Positions 1 through 6,853 of a stretch of 64,000 bases of DNA are shown here, piece by piece. The stretch's first letter is position 1, and the number at the start of each line of letters is the position of its first letter. Made by a program: the position numbers and the translations under genes. The notes beneath the pieces were generated by a model that was not told where the DNA came from, searched no databases, and saw only the letters and a list, made by a program, of their open reading frames with translations. Origin of the DNA: Desulfoluna sp. (GTDB taxonomy: Bacteria > Desulfobacterota > Desulfobacteria > Desulfobacterales > Desulfolunaceae); NCBI RefSeq assembly GCF_030145185.1, contig NZ_JAQYWB010000030.1:1-64000 (forward strand), in the 5' to 3' direction.

Positions 1-77
1 ATCGAAGAATGCATAACCATTATGGCAAATAATGGATGGGGGGCTATTTGTCTCTTGACAGGGGGCAATCATATCAG

Positions 78-222
78 GATGGGCAAAGGTAGTGCCGTGC
101 CCATCTGGCGCGGGTGCAACCGATCACGCCGGGGAGAGATGCTGCGTCGTCAAAATTTATACAATTTTCAGCGTTGTGGGTTTCCCGACTGCCAGATGGG
201 CACGCTTCGCGCTTTGCCCATC
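78..222. repeat. pair of GATGGGC hairpins
   Basis: Two hairpins share one stem. The first is GATGGGCA at 78-85 paired with TGCCCATC at 98-105; the second is GATGGGC at 195-201 paired with GCCCATC at 216-222. Read on the minus strand, the second copy starts GTAGGATGGGCAAAGCG, which resembles REP-like palindromes scattered in many bacterial genomes. That resemblance is from memory and unchecked. Confidence 0.6.
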
Positions 223-338
223 CTACGACGCCGCCGTAATCTCACCGGTGTGGCCTGAAATGGACAGGGAACCCATGGCTGTTAATAAGAGGTAATCATA
301 TCCGCTTTTAAGATGAAATTTAATCAAGGTTATTTCGT

Positions 339-410
339 AAAACCTGTTTGTTAAACCTGTCTTTATAAAATCAGGCAAAAGTTTAGCCCCCGGCAGGGCC
401 GCCGGAGGCA
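339..410 (+). repeat. GC-rich dispersed repeat, copy 1
   Basis: The core at 377-410 reads AAAAGTTTAGCCCCC then GGCAGGGCCGCCGGAGGCA. It is nearly identical to 584-617 and to the reverse complement of 6440-6473. An upstream arm starting AAAACCTGTTTGT is shared with copy 2. A GGCCC/GGGCC pairing can form inside the core. Confidence 0.7.
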
Positions 411-559
411 CTATCTGAATCGTTACAAAAGCTCCGCAAAAACTTTTCGGTTGAAATACCTTTCTCTCCTGCCTCAAGGTGGGCGAGAAAGGGTATGGCG
501 AAAGTAATTACAAATGATATGTAGAGGTTGTCGTGAGTGTCGGGTGACCGCAATCTTTT

Positions 560-617
560 TAAAACCTGTTTGTCAAACTTTTCAAAAGTTTGGCCCCCGG
601 CAGGGCCGCCGGAGGCA
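560..617 (+). repeat. GC-rich dispersed repeat, copy 2
   Basis: A direct repeat of 339-410 with the same AAAACCTGTTTGT arm and the GGCAGGGCCGCCGGAGGCA core (599-617). The open frame upstream of the dynamin-like start runs through this repeat, which argues that the extended N-terminus is not coding. Confidence 0.7.
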
Positions 618-677
618 TCATGCCTTGTCGCCGGAGACAAGCGATCCGTTATTATCAATCATGCAGGTAAGGTGAGT

Positions 678-2909
678 ATGAAGCGATACAAGGAGCTGAA
701 AGAGGAAATTCTCAAGGCAGGTCGTGATTTCAGGACCCTTTTTGCCGAGGCGGCAAAGGCGATGCCCATCCCTTCCGGGACCTTTGACCCATGGCACAAG
801 ACCCTGGACGGGATTGACCGCCAGATCGAAGACGAGAGTTTTCGTGTCGCCGTTGTGGGGCCCATCAAGTCGGGGAAGAGTACCTTTGTGAACTCTCTGT
901 TCAAGGGGGATTATCTCAAACGGGGGGCCGGTGTGGTCACCTCCATTGTCACTCGTATTCATTGCGGGGACACTCTGGCTGCGGAGCTCACCTTTAAAAG
1001 CTGGGATGAGATCAACCGTGAAATTTCCCAGGCCGCGGAGCTGTTGCCCGGTATAGAGTTGAAGGTGGGGGATGCCCCTTTTGACCTGCGCAAAGAGGCG
1101 CACCGCGCCGAGCTGGCCACCGTTCTGGAAGGGCTCTCCCGGGATCTTCTCATTACCGATGACGCCCGGAACGTTCATGCCGTCCTTTTAACCTTGTATT
1201 TAAAGGGGTATGAGCGCATGGAGGGGTTGATCGGTCCCGATGGGGTGATTCGCCACTTTGAAGGGGATGATTTCGCTTCTCACCGGGATTATTCCGGGGA
1301 CGAGGTTCTGGCGGTGTATCTCAAGGATATTTGCCTTACCATCGACACCGTCTCCTGGGATCCTTCCGTGGAAATCGCCGATTGCCAGGGCAGTGATTCC
1401 CCCAACCCCCTGCACCTGTCCATGATTCAGGACTATCTCGTCTACGCCGATCTTCTGGTATACGTCATCAGCTCACGCACCGGCCTCCGTCGGGCGGATA
1501 TTCGGTTCCTGACCATGATCCGTGAGATGGGCATCGCTGAGAACACCACCTTCGTGGTGAACTGTGACTTTTCCGAACATGAATCCATGGAAAATATGGA
1601 GTCCATCGTTGCCAAGATCACGGAAGAGCTTTCCCTGTTGATTCCTGACCCCGAGGTCCACACGGTCTCTGCCCTGTATCAGCTCTTCACCGCCCTGGAG
1701 ACGACCCTTCCCAGGCGGGATCAGATGCGGCTGGAGCAGTGGCGGCTGGAAGATGCCTTCAGCCAAGCCTCTCTGTCCGGCATGGAGGGCTTTACCCAAG
1801 CCCTGGAATCGAAGCTGACCCTGCAGAAATATTTTATCGCCTTGAACAACCATGCCGAACGGCAGATGGTCATCGCAGGGGGCGTCAAACAGTGGATCAC
1901 CCTGAACCGTGAGATGCTCTCCAGGGACCGTGACAGCGCCTCCCGCCTTGTCTCCGGCCTGATGCATCAGCAGGAGAAAATGGCCCATGTCAAAACCATG
2001 ATCCGCAGTACTCTGGACGGCGCTCTGAAAAAAGTGAAGGGCGATATCTCAGGGACGGTGGACCGTTTTTTTGACGGGTCCCGGGGGCCACTGGTTGCCG
2101 ACGTGACAAACCATATCCGAAATTATTCTCCAGACTACGAACGGTACGGCACCAGCGAAGAAGAGGGAGCCTTTATTAAAGCCATGGGCGCCGTGCACCG
2201 GGATTTTCGCCAGAGCGTCGACCGTTTTCTGGCTGAACAGGTCAATCCCCGCATTATCGGTCTCTCCAAAGAGCTGGAGGAGACCCTCAGGAGAGATCTG
2301 GACAGGATCACCTCTCCCTATGGATTGATGATCAATGATTCGCTGGGGGATTATCGTCAGGCCGTGGAATCGCTGGGGTTGATGCTGGGTGACCAGAGGA
2401 GTCACAGTCTTCCCGAGATGGATATGGAGACGGCTCGCAAGATGGCCGGCATTCATTTCCCTTCTGTCTCCACCGTTCTTGACTACTCCTTGAGGGTGCG
2501 GGCTGAAGCGATGCTTCGGTTTGGCGCTTATCATATTCTGAATTTCGTGCGGCAGCTTCTTAAAAAACCCGGGCAGGGGAGACCCGAGCTCTGTGCCAAA
2601 GCCCTGACAGACGGCATGAACCGGACCCGCAAAGAGGCCGTGGACACCCTCGAACAACACCTTCGCACCTACAAAGAGAACCTGAAGTTTCACTATTTCT
2701 ATAAATTGGCCGATGCGCTGGCCGATCAGCTTTTTGAGTATTACGCCGAAGGATTTCATGCCTATCTTGGGGAACTCGATGGGCTGACCCACCGTATCGA
2801 AGAGACCGGCAACGATAAAGAGGCGGTCCTTGAGGCGCTGGGTGAGATGGAAAAAGGCGCGATGCGTCTTTTCAGGCAAGTGGATCAGATCAAGATGATG
2901 CTGGAATAA
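678..2909 (+). CDS. dynamin-like GTPase
   Basis: A 743-residue protein with an N-terminal dynamin-type GTPase domain and a long helical remainder. Visible motifs are a P-loop GPIKSGKS at residues 61-68 and a DxxG motif (DCQG) at 235. The usual N/TKxD motif is degenerate, with VNCDF around residue 295. Family members act at membranes in fission, fusion or repair; the role here is unknown. The frame is open back to 537, but that stretch crosses a dispersed repeat. I chose the ATG at 678 because a GGTAAGGTGAG ribosome-binding sequence precedes it and the helical N-terminus begins there. There is no second dynamin-like gene beside it, although many bacterial members come in pairs. The acetyltransferase gene follows after 28 bases. 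Confidence 0.8.
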   Translation: MKRYKELKEEILKAGRDFRTLFAEAAKAMPIPSGTFDPWHKTLDGIDRQIEDESFRVAVVGPIKSGKSTFVNSLFKGDYLKRGAGVVTSIVTRIHCGDTLAAELTFKSWDEINREISQAAELLPGIELKVGDAPFDLRKEAHRAELATVLEGLSRDLLITDDARNVHAVLLTLYLKGYERMEGLIGPDGVIRHFEGDDFASHRDYSGDEVLAVYLKDICLTIDTVSWDPSVEIADCQGSDSPNPLHLSMIQDYLVYADLLVYVISSRTGLRRADIRFLTMIREMGIAENTTFVVNCDFSEHESMENMESIVAKITEELSLLIPDPEVHTVSALYQLFTALETTLPRRDQMRLEQWRLEDAFSQASLSGMEGFTQALESKLTLQKYFIALNNHAERQMVIAGGVKQWITLNREMLSRDRDSASRLVSGLMHQQEKMAHVKTMIRSTLDGALKKVKGDISGTVDRFFDGSRGPLVADVTNHIRNYSPDYERYGTSEEEGAFIKAMGAVHRDFRQSVDRFLAEQVNPRIIGLSKELEETLRRDLDRITSPYGLMINDSLGDYRQAVESLGLMLGDQRSHSLPEMDMETARKMAGIHFPSVSTVLDYSLRVRAEAMLRFGAYHILNFVRQLLKKPGQGRPELCAKALTDGMNRTRKEAVDTLEQHLRTYKENLKFHYFYKLADALADQLFEYYAEGFHAYLGELDGLTHRIEETGNDKEAVLEALGEMEKGAMRLFRQVDQIKMMLE

Positions 2910-2937
2910 TTAACTTTTTTAAGGAGTTGGAACCGAC

Positions 2938-3432
2938 GTGTCTTTGGTTTTTCGAAATGCGCAGTTAAGTGATTTGGATGTGTGTCATCGTATCGAGTCG
3001 TCGCGATACCCGGAAGATGAAGCGGCGAGCCGTGAAAATATAGAAAAACGAATTTTTGCCTTTTCCCAGGGGTTTATGGTGGCCGAACAGGAAGGGAAGG
3101 TCATGGGCTTTATTAACGGCGGTGCCACCGCCAAGGTGGATCTGGCCGATGAGGAGATCAAGTCGATGATCGGCCACGACCCCGAGGGACAAAACCTGGT
3201 GATCATGTCCGTGGTGGTGGATGAGACCGTGGCCGGAACCGGTGTGGCGGGAAAGATGATGAAAGCCTATGTCGATGGCGCCTGGGAGCAGGGCCGCAAA
3301 GCGATTTTTCTTCTCTGCAAAACCCACCTGATTCCCTTCTATGAGAAATTCGGTTTTACATGGATCTGTCAATCAACCTCCACCCACGGTGGCGCGCAGT
3401 GGCATGAGATGGCGGCACAGATCCCTGGGTAA
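2938..3432 (+). CDS. GNAT family N-acetyltransferase
   Basis: A 164-residue single-domain protein with the GNAT fold. It has an acetyl-CoA loop near residues 98-107 (VAGTGVAGK) and a C-terminal FYEKFGF motif at 134-140. The family transfers acetyl from acetyl-CoA to an amine; the substrate cannot be read from sequence. The start is GTG, with AAGGAG 11 bases upstream. It lies 28 bases after the dynamin-like gene and is probably co-transcribed. A long hairpin follows the stop. Confidence 0.85.
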   Translation: MSLVFRNAQLSDLDVCHRIESSRYPEDEAASRENIEKRIFAFSQGFMVAEQEGKVMGFINGGATAKVDLADEEIKSMIGHDPEGQNLVIMSVVVDETVAGTGVAGKMMKAYVDGAWEQGRKAIFLLCKTHLIPFYEKFGFTWICQSTSTHGGAQWHEMAAQIPG

Positions 3433-3449
3433 GACAAAAAAACACCCTC

Positions 3450-3489
3450 GGGCGGATGCGAACGAACCTCGAATCGTTCGCATCTGCCC
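3450..3489. terminator. long hairpin after the acetyltransferase gene
   Basis: A 16-bp stem (3450-3465 with 3474-3489) contains one G-T pair and an 8-base loop. There is no T run on the plus side. On the minus strand the stem is followed by a T7 tract (A7 at 3436-3442 on the plus strand). It may stop transcription from either side; no minus-strand gene ends here. Confidence 0.5.
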
Positions 3490-3717
3490 GAAGTGGGTGG
3501 CTTAAGAAAGACGCTGTACTGCATTCTCCCCCTATACCTTCAATAACAATCCCCGAAAATCTCATCACAAAATCTCCTCTGCAATTAGCAGGGGCTTCAC
3601 GATGCCGCACAAACATAAACCGTGAAAAAAAGTAACGATTCAGCTTGCCTTCGCCAGGTCGTTCGAGGCAAATGACAGAAAGATTCAAATGCCAACACGT
3701 CACGTCTTTTCATCAGC

Positions 3718-3857
3718 GCGTAGGGTGCGGCTCCCGCACCTTCTACCGTAGAGAGGACCCTCGGCCTCGCAAGTTCACGATGACCACGAGTCTTATTTCA
3801 GAATGCGGTGTTTCCGGTTTACGATACGCCTGACGGTGCGCACGGCGCACCCTACGC
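3718..3857. repeat. 140-bp element with 12-bp terminal inverted repeats
   Basis: GCGTAGGGTGCG at 3718-3729 and CGCACCCTACGC at 3846-3857 are perfect inverted repeats. Each end is itself a small hairpin (GGTGCGG/CCGCACC and GGTGCGC/GCGCACC). No coding capacity is visible. The structure resembles a MITE or a paired REP element. Confidence 0.6.
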
Positions 3858-4159
3858 ATCCACCCGGTACTTCATTGTAAAAATGAGGACCATGCTCGGG
3901 TCAGGTCACCATAATACCCCCCACACCGTTGGCAACGGGTCACATAAGGGTGCTCTTTCCACCGGAGCATCATACAGGAGGGCAATGTAAATTCAGGCAT
4001 GGATCCCCGGTCACTTGGCGAAAAAAAGGTGGGGAGTATCGGGCTGTAAAATGGCACAACCGTATCCTTTTTTTCGGGCAGCCGGGGAAGACGAGGAGGC
4101 GAAGCGCATCCGTAACCTGTTTTCAAGGTTTTTTTTCCACAGTGGCTTCACCACCCTTG

Positions 4160-4336
4160 CCGCCGGAGTTATTCCAGGTGAGTCGAATGATGCCAACCTA
4201 CAGCGCATGAACTTGCGACGCCTTGTGCGTTCCCTTGCACTCCACGCGAATGCGGATGTATTTCAGCCCGGAGTGACGACACCCGATGTGCATTCGCAAA
4301 CCCGCTTTCAAGGTGGCTCACCTTGCCGCCGGAGGC
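4160..4336 (+). repeat. dispersed 180-bp repeat, copy downstream of panF
   Basis: Alignable by eye along its length with 6484-6673. Shared blocks are CCGCCGGAGTTATTCC, CTTGCACT, GCGAATGCGGA, TTTCAGCCCG, CATTCGCAAACCCGCTTTC and CCGCCGGAGGC. The terminal block at 4291-4336 is also present at 63121-63166. It contains the hairpin AAGGTG-GCT-CACCTT. Confidence 0.7.
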
Positions 4337-4354
4337 GAGTCGCAAGTCTTTCCC

Positions 4355-5836
4355 TTACTCTTCCCCTGTGCCCCAGAAGAGGTCCAGGGTGGCCTCGTCG
4401 GGTTTGGGGGTGAGAAGGCTCACGAGGACGAAGACGGCGAGGGTAATGGCCAGGACCGGAACGATAACGTGCATGCCGGCCACCCGTTTGATGCAGGTGG
4501 CAAAGTAGAAATAGGACCCAACGCCAACGACCATGGCCGCCAGAGCCCCGCTGGCATTGGCTCGTTTCCAGTAGAGTCCCAGGACCAGGGGCCAGAGGAA
4601 GGCCGCCTGGAGGCCGCCGAAGGCGAAGAGGTTGAGCCAGACGATGAGATCAGGGGGGTTGAAGGAGGCTCCAAAGACGATGAGTCCCAGGATGGCCGTG
4701 GTGTAGAAACTCAGACGTTTCAAAAGGGGGTTCCGGTCCTTGGCGGGGTCAGAGGACTCTTTTTTAATGTAATTAATATAGAGATCTTTGACGATGGTGG
4801 CCGAGGCGAGGATGAGCTGGGAGTCGATGGTGCTCATGATGGCGGCCAGGGGGCCGGCCAGAAAAATTCCGGCAAAGACCGGGGGCAGAACTTTCAAGGT
4901 CAGGGCAGGCATGATCTTGTCTCCCACGGTGAGCCCGGGAACAATGACCCGTCCAAAGGCGCCGCACAGGTGCATGCCCAGCATGAGAAAGCCCAGAACA
5001 AAGGTTCCGATGATAATGGCTCGATGCATGGCCCGGCTGTCTTTGTAACCAAAGCAACGGACCGCTGTATGGGGAATGCCGATGACCCCGAAGCAAACCA
5101 GAACCCAGAAAGAGAGAATAAAGGGTTTGCTCAAAAAACCGTTGGGACCTGCTGGCGTGATGAGGGCCGGGTCCACCGCGTGAAGGGAGGCTACCAGGTT
5201 GGGAATGCCTCCCCCGGCTTTGATGACCCCAAAAAGAAGGGCGGTGGTGCCGATGATCATCACCACCCCCTGGACGGCATCGGTGAGGGCCACGGCACGA
5301 AATCCACCGATGGTGGTATAAAGGACCACGGTAGACGCAAAAATAATCAGGCCGGTGTTGTAGGAGAGGCCTGTCATGCCTTCAAAGAGACGGGCGCCCC
5401 CCACAAACTGAGCGACCATGGCGGCAATGAAAAAAATGACCAGGGCCAGGGAGCCGCAGATGACCACCCATTGGTTGTTGTATCGGGCGCGCAGGATATC
5501 GTTGATCGTCACAGCGTTGATGCGTCGTGCGATGATGGCGTATTTTTTCCCCAGAACAGAGAGCGAGAGCCAGGCCGCAGGCAATTGAATCATGGCCAGA
5601 AGCACCCAGCCCAGACCCATCTTGTAGGCGACACCGGGGCCACCCACAAAACTGCTGGCGCTGGTGTAGGTCGCTACCAGGGTCATGGCCAGGACAAAGC
5701 CTCCCATCTGGCGGCTGCCGATGAAGTACTCCTCCAGGAAGTTTCCGCTCTTGGAGAGGATCCGGTTGGCGTAAGCGGCCAGAAGATAGACCAGAATGAG
5801 GTAGATAACCAGGGGGATAATGAGAGCGGACTGCAT
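4355..5836 (-). CDS. panF: sodium/pantothenate symporter
   Basis: A 493-residue membrane protein of the sodium:solute symporter family, with about 13 hydrophobic segments and an N-terminus of the PanF kind (FLEEYFIGSRQMGGFVLA). It would import pantothenate, the coenzyme A precursor, with sodium. The start ATG overlaps the stop of the upstream small membrane gene (TAATG), and GGAGGTGA precedes it. The pairing with a YhdT-type protein is the typical arrangement for panF and supports the substrate call. A dispersed repeat begins 18 bases beyond the stop; I see no clear intrinsic terminator. Another SSS-family substrate remains possible. Confidence 0.88.
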   Translation of the reverse strand: MQSALIIPLVIYLILVYLLAAYANRILSKSGNFLEEYFIGSRQMGGFVLAMTLVATYTSASSFVGGPGVAYKMGLGWVLLAMIQLPAAWLSLSVLGKKYAIIARRINAVTINDILRARYNNQWVVICGSLALVIFFIAAMVAQFVGGARLFEGMTGLSYNTGLIIFASTVVLYTTIGGFRAVALTDAVQGVVMIIGTTALLFGVIKAGGGIPNLVASLHAVDPALITPAGPNGFLSKPFILSFWVLVCFGVIGIPHTAVRCFGYKDSRAMHRAIIIGTFVLGFLMLGMHLCGAFGRVIVPGLTVGDKIMPALTLKVLPPVFAGIFLAGPLAAIMSTIDSQLILASATIVKDLYINYIKKESSDPAKDRNPLLKRLSFYTTAILGLIVFGASFNPPDLIVWLNLFAFGGLQAAFLWPLVLGLYWKRANASGALAAMVVGVGSYFYFATCIKRVAGMHVIVPVLAITLAVFVLVSLLTPKPDEATLDLFWGTGEE

Positions 5837-6198
5837 TATGCGTCACCTCCCGTATTTTCTTCGCTCCTGGCAAGAGAGACCTCTTTAAAAAGAAACCGCA
5901 CCATCAGGGCAGCCAGAACGGCAAAGAGGATAAATCCCGCAATGCAGCTGTAGAAAAACCAGGCGGGAAAACCGAGAATGTAGGTATACTCGGCCACCGG
6001 TCTGTCCCCGAGGCCATAGGCGGTGGCATACCACCAGATAAAATAAGCGAGGCTCAAGGCAACGGCAATGACCGCTTCCTTGTTGGCCTGAACAAACCGT
6101 CTGTCTGTTTTTCGTTCCATCTGTTTTTCTTCCCCTTCCAAAATCACCAGATTTTCGGCCAAGCCCCCGGCATGATCAACGTCCGGTGGGTTGGTCAT
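5836..6198 (-). CDS. yhdT: YhdT family small membrane protein (DUF997)
   Basis: A 120-residue protein with two membrane segments. The first is near residues 42-60 (VALSLAYFIWWYATAYGLG) and the second near 80-105. The FIWWYATAYG motif is typical of YhdT. The family is usually encoded just before panF and is presumed to be an accessory to that transporter; no biochemical role is established that I can name. The ATG at 6198 has AGGTGATC directly upstream. A later ATG (MERKTD, residue 27) would give a more usual family length, so the start is uncertain. Confidence 0.8.
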   Translation of the reverse strand: MTNPPDVDHAGGLAENLVILEGEEKQMERKTDRRFVQANKEAVIAVALSLAYFIWWYATAYGLGDRPVAEYTYILGFPAWFFYSCIAGFILFAVLAALMVRFLFKEVSLARSEENTGGDA

Positions 6199-6439
6199 TG
6201 ATCACCTCAGGTGCCCTTTTCCTTTATTCGGAAGAGACTGTATCACGGGCGAGCAGTGAAAGACCACCTGATTTCAACACCGAAACATGAATTCAGTTTT
6301 TCTGAAGAAGCCCGTAAACACGCTTGTTCAAGACAACGCCCCGGGGATGTTGGAAATGATTCCATGGAAGGCGGGGCGGCACGGTGGCGCCACCTTGAAA
6401 GGTGGGTTAGCAAAGAACATTAAATAACATAGCCAAAGT

Positions 6440-6473
6440 TGCCTCTGGCGGCCTTACCGGGGGCCAAACTTTT
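6440..6473 (-). repeat. GC-rich dispersed repeat, copy 3 (inverted)
   Basis: The reverse complement matches 377-410 and 584-617 over 34 bases with a few changes (GGTAAGGCCGCCAGAGGCA in place of GGCAGGGCCGCCGGAGGCA). It lies immediately before the 190-bp repeat, so the two families are neighbours here. Confidence 0.65.
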
Positions 6474-6483
6474 GAAAAGCGAT

Positions 6484-6673
6484 CCGCCGGAGTTATTCCG
6501 GTTAAAGTCAACGGCTGACTTAAATTCTAACCACTTACAACGCCTGCACTTGCGGCGTACTGTGCATGTCCTTGCACTTCATGCGAATGCGGACGCATTT
6601 CAGCCCGAAGTTACGCCACCCGAACCGCATTCGCAAACCCGCTTTCGAGGTGGCTCACCTCGCCGCCGGAGGC
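6484..6673 (+). repeat. dispersed 190-bp repeat, copy upstream of yhdT-panF
   Basis: Aligns with 4160-4336 in the same orientation. Its terminal block (6628-6673) carries the hairpin GAGGTG-GCT-CACCTC. The other copies have AAGGTG-GCT-CACCTT, so the outer base pair changed on both sides and pairing is kept. Confidence 0.7.
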
Positions 6674-6750
6674 CTCTTTAACCTGGTCATTTATCCCCAT
6701 GGATGCATAGACATCACCGGCTGTTTGGACCTTTTCCGAATCGTTTGTAT

Positions 6751-6788
6751 AAAAAAAAGCCGGGAAATCCCTGTGGGGATTTCCCGGC
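6751..6788 (-). terminator. intrinsic terminator of the porin gene
   Basis: A perfect 13-bp stem, GCCGGGAAATCCC (6759-6771) with GGGATTTCCCGGC (6776-6788), has a 4-base loop. On the minus strand it is followed by T8 (6751-6758). Confidence 0.9.
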
Positions 6789-6853
6789 CTCATGTCACCG
6801 GTCAAGGCGAGGTTGCTTTGACCGAGGAGGGTCTTTATTCAGGGCGCTAAGCG

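Larger units (their letters stand above)
1..677. other. non-coding region upstream of the dynamin-like gene
   Basis: No convincing gene is present; short open frames here run through repeats. It holds two GATGGGC hairpins (78-222), two direct copies of a GC-rich repeat (339-410 and 560-617), and an 8-bp stem at 459-466/485-492. The second GC-rich copy ends 60 bases before the start of the next gene and is probably in its 5' leader. Confidence 0.7.
3433..4354. other. intergenic region rich in inverted repeats
   Basis: No gene is supported. It contains the hairpin at 3450-3489, an inverted-repeat element at 3718-3857, an 11-bp inverted repeat CGAAAAAAAGG/CCTTTTTTTCG at 4019-4029 and 4066-4076, and a roughly 180-bp dispersed repeat at 4160-4336 that abuts the end of panF. 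Confidence 0.7.
6199..6853. other. intergenic region upstream of yhdT-panF
   Basis: No gene is supported. It carries one inverted copy of the GC-rich repeat (6440-6473), a 190-bp repeat (6484-6673) related to the one beyond panF, and the porin terminator (6751-6788). The yhdT-panF promoter must lie here, but I cannot assign one. Confidence 0.65.

Noticed and set aside
383-658. 91-codon minus-strand frame before the dynamin-like gene
   Set aside because: It runs through both copies of the GC-rich repeat, giving SGGPAGG at each end, and lacks a ribosome-binding site. It is a repeat artefact.
537-677. N-terminal extension of the dynamin-like protein
   Set aside because: It crosses a dispersed repeat and lacks a start signal. 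The ATG at 678 has a ribosome-binding sequence and begins the helical domain.
4019-4076. AAAAAAAGG/CCTTTTTTT inverted repeat as a terminator of panF
   Set aside because: The stem has too few G-C pairs and a loop of about 36 bases, and it lies about 280 bases past the gene. It is noted only as an inverted repeat.
4286-5953. 555-codon plus-strand frame opposite panF
   Set aside because: Composition is extreme in Gly, Asp, His and Lys without any fold pattern, and it mirrors a clear membrane transporter on the other strand. It is a shadow of panF.
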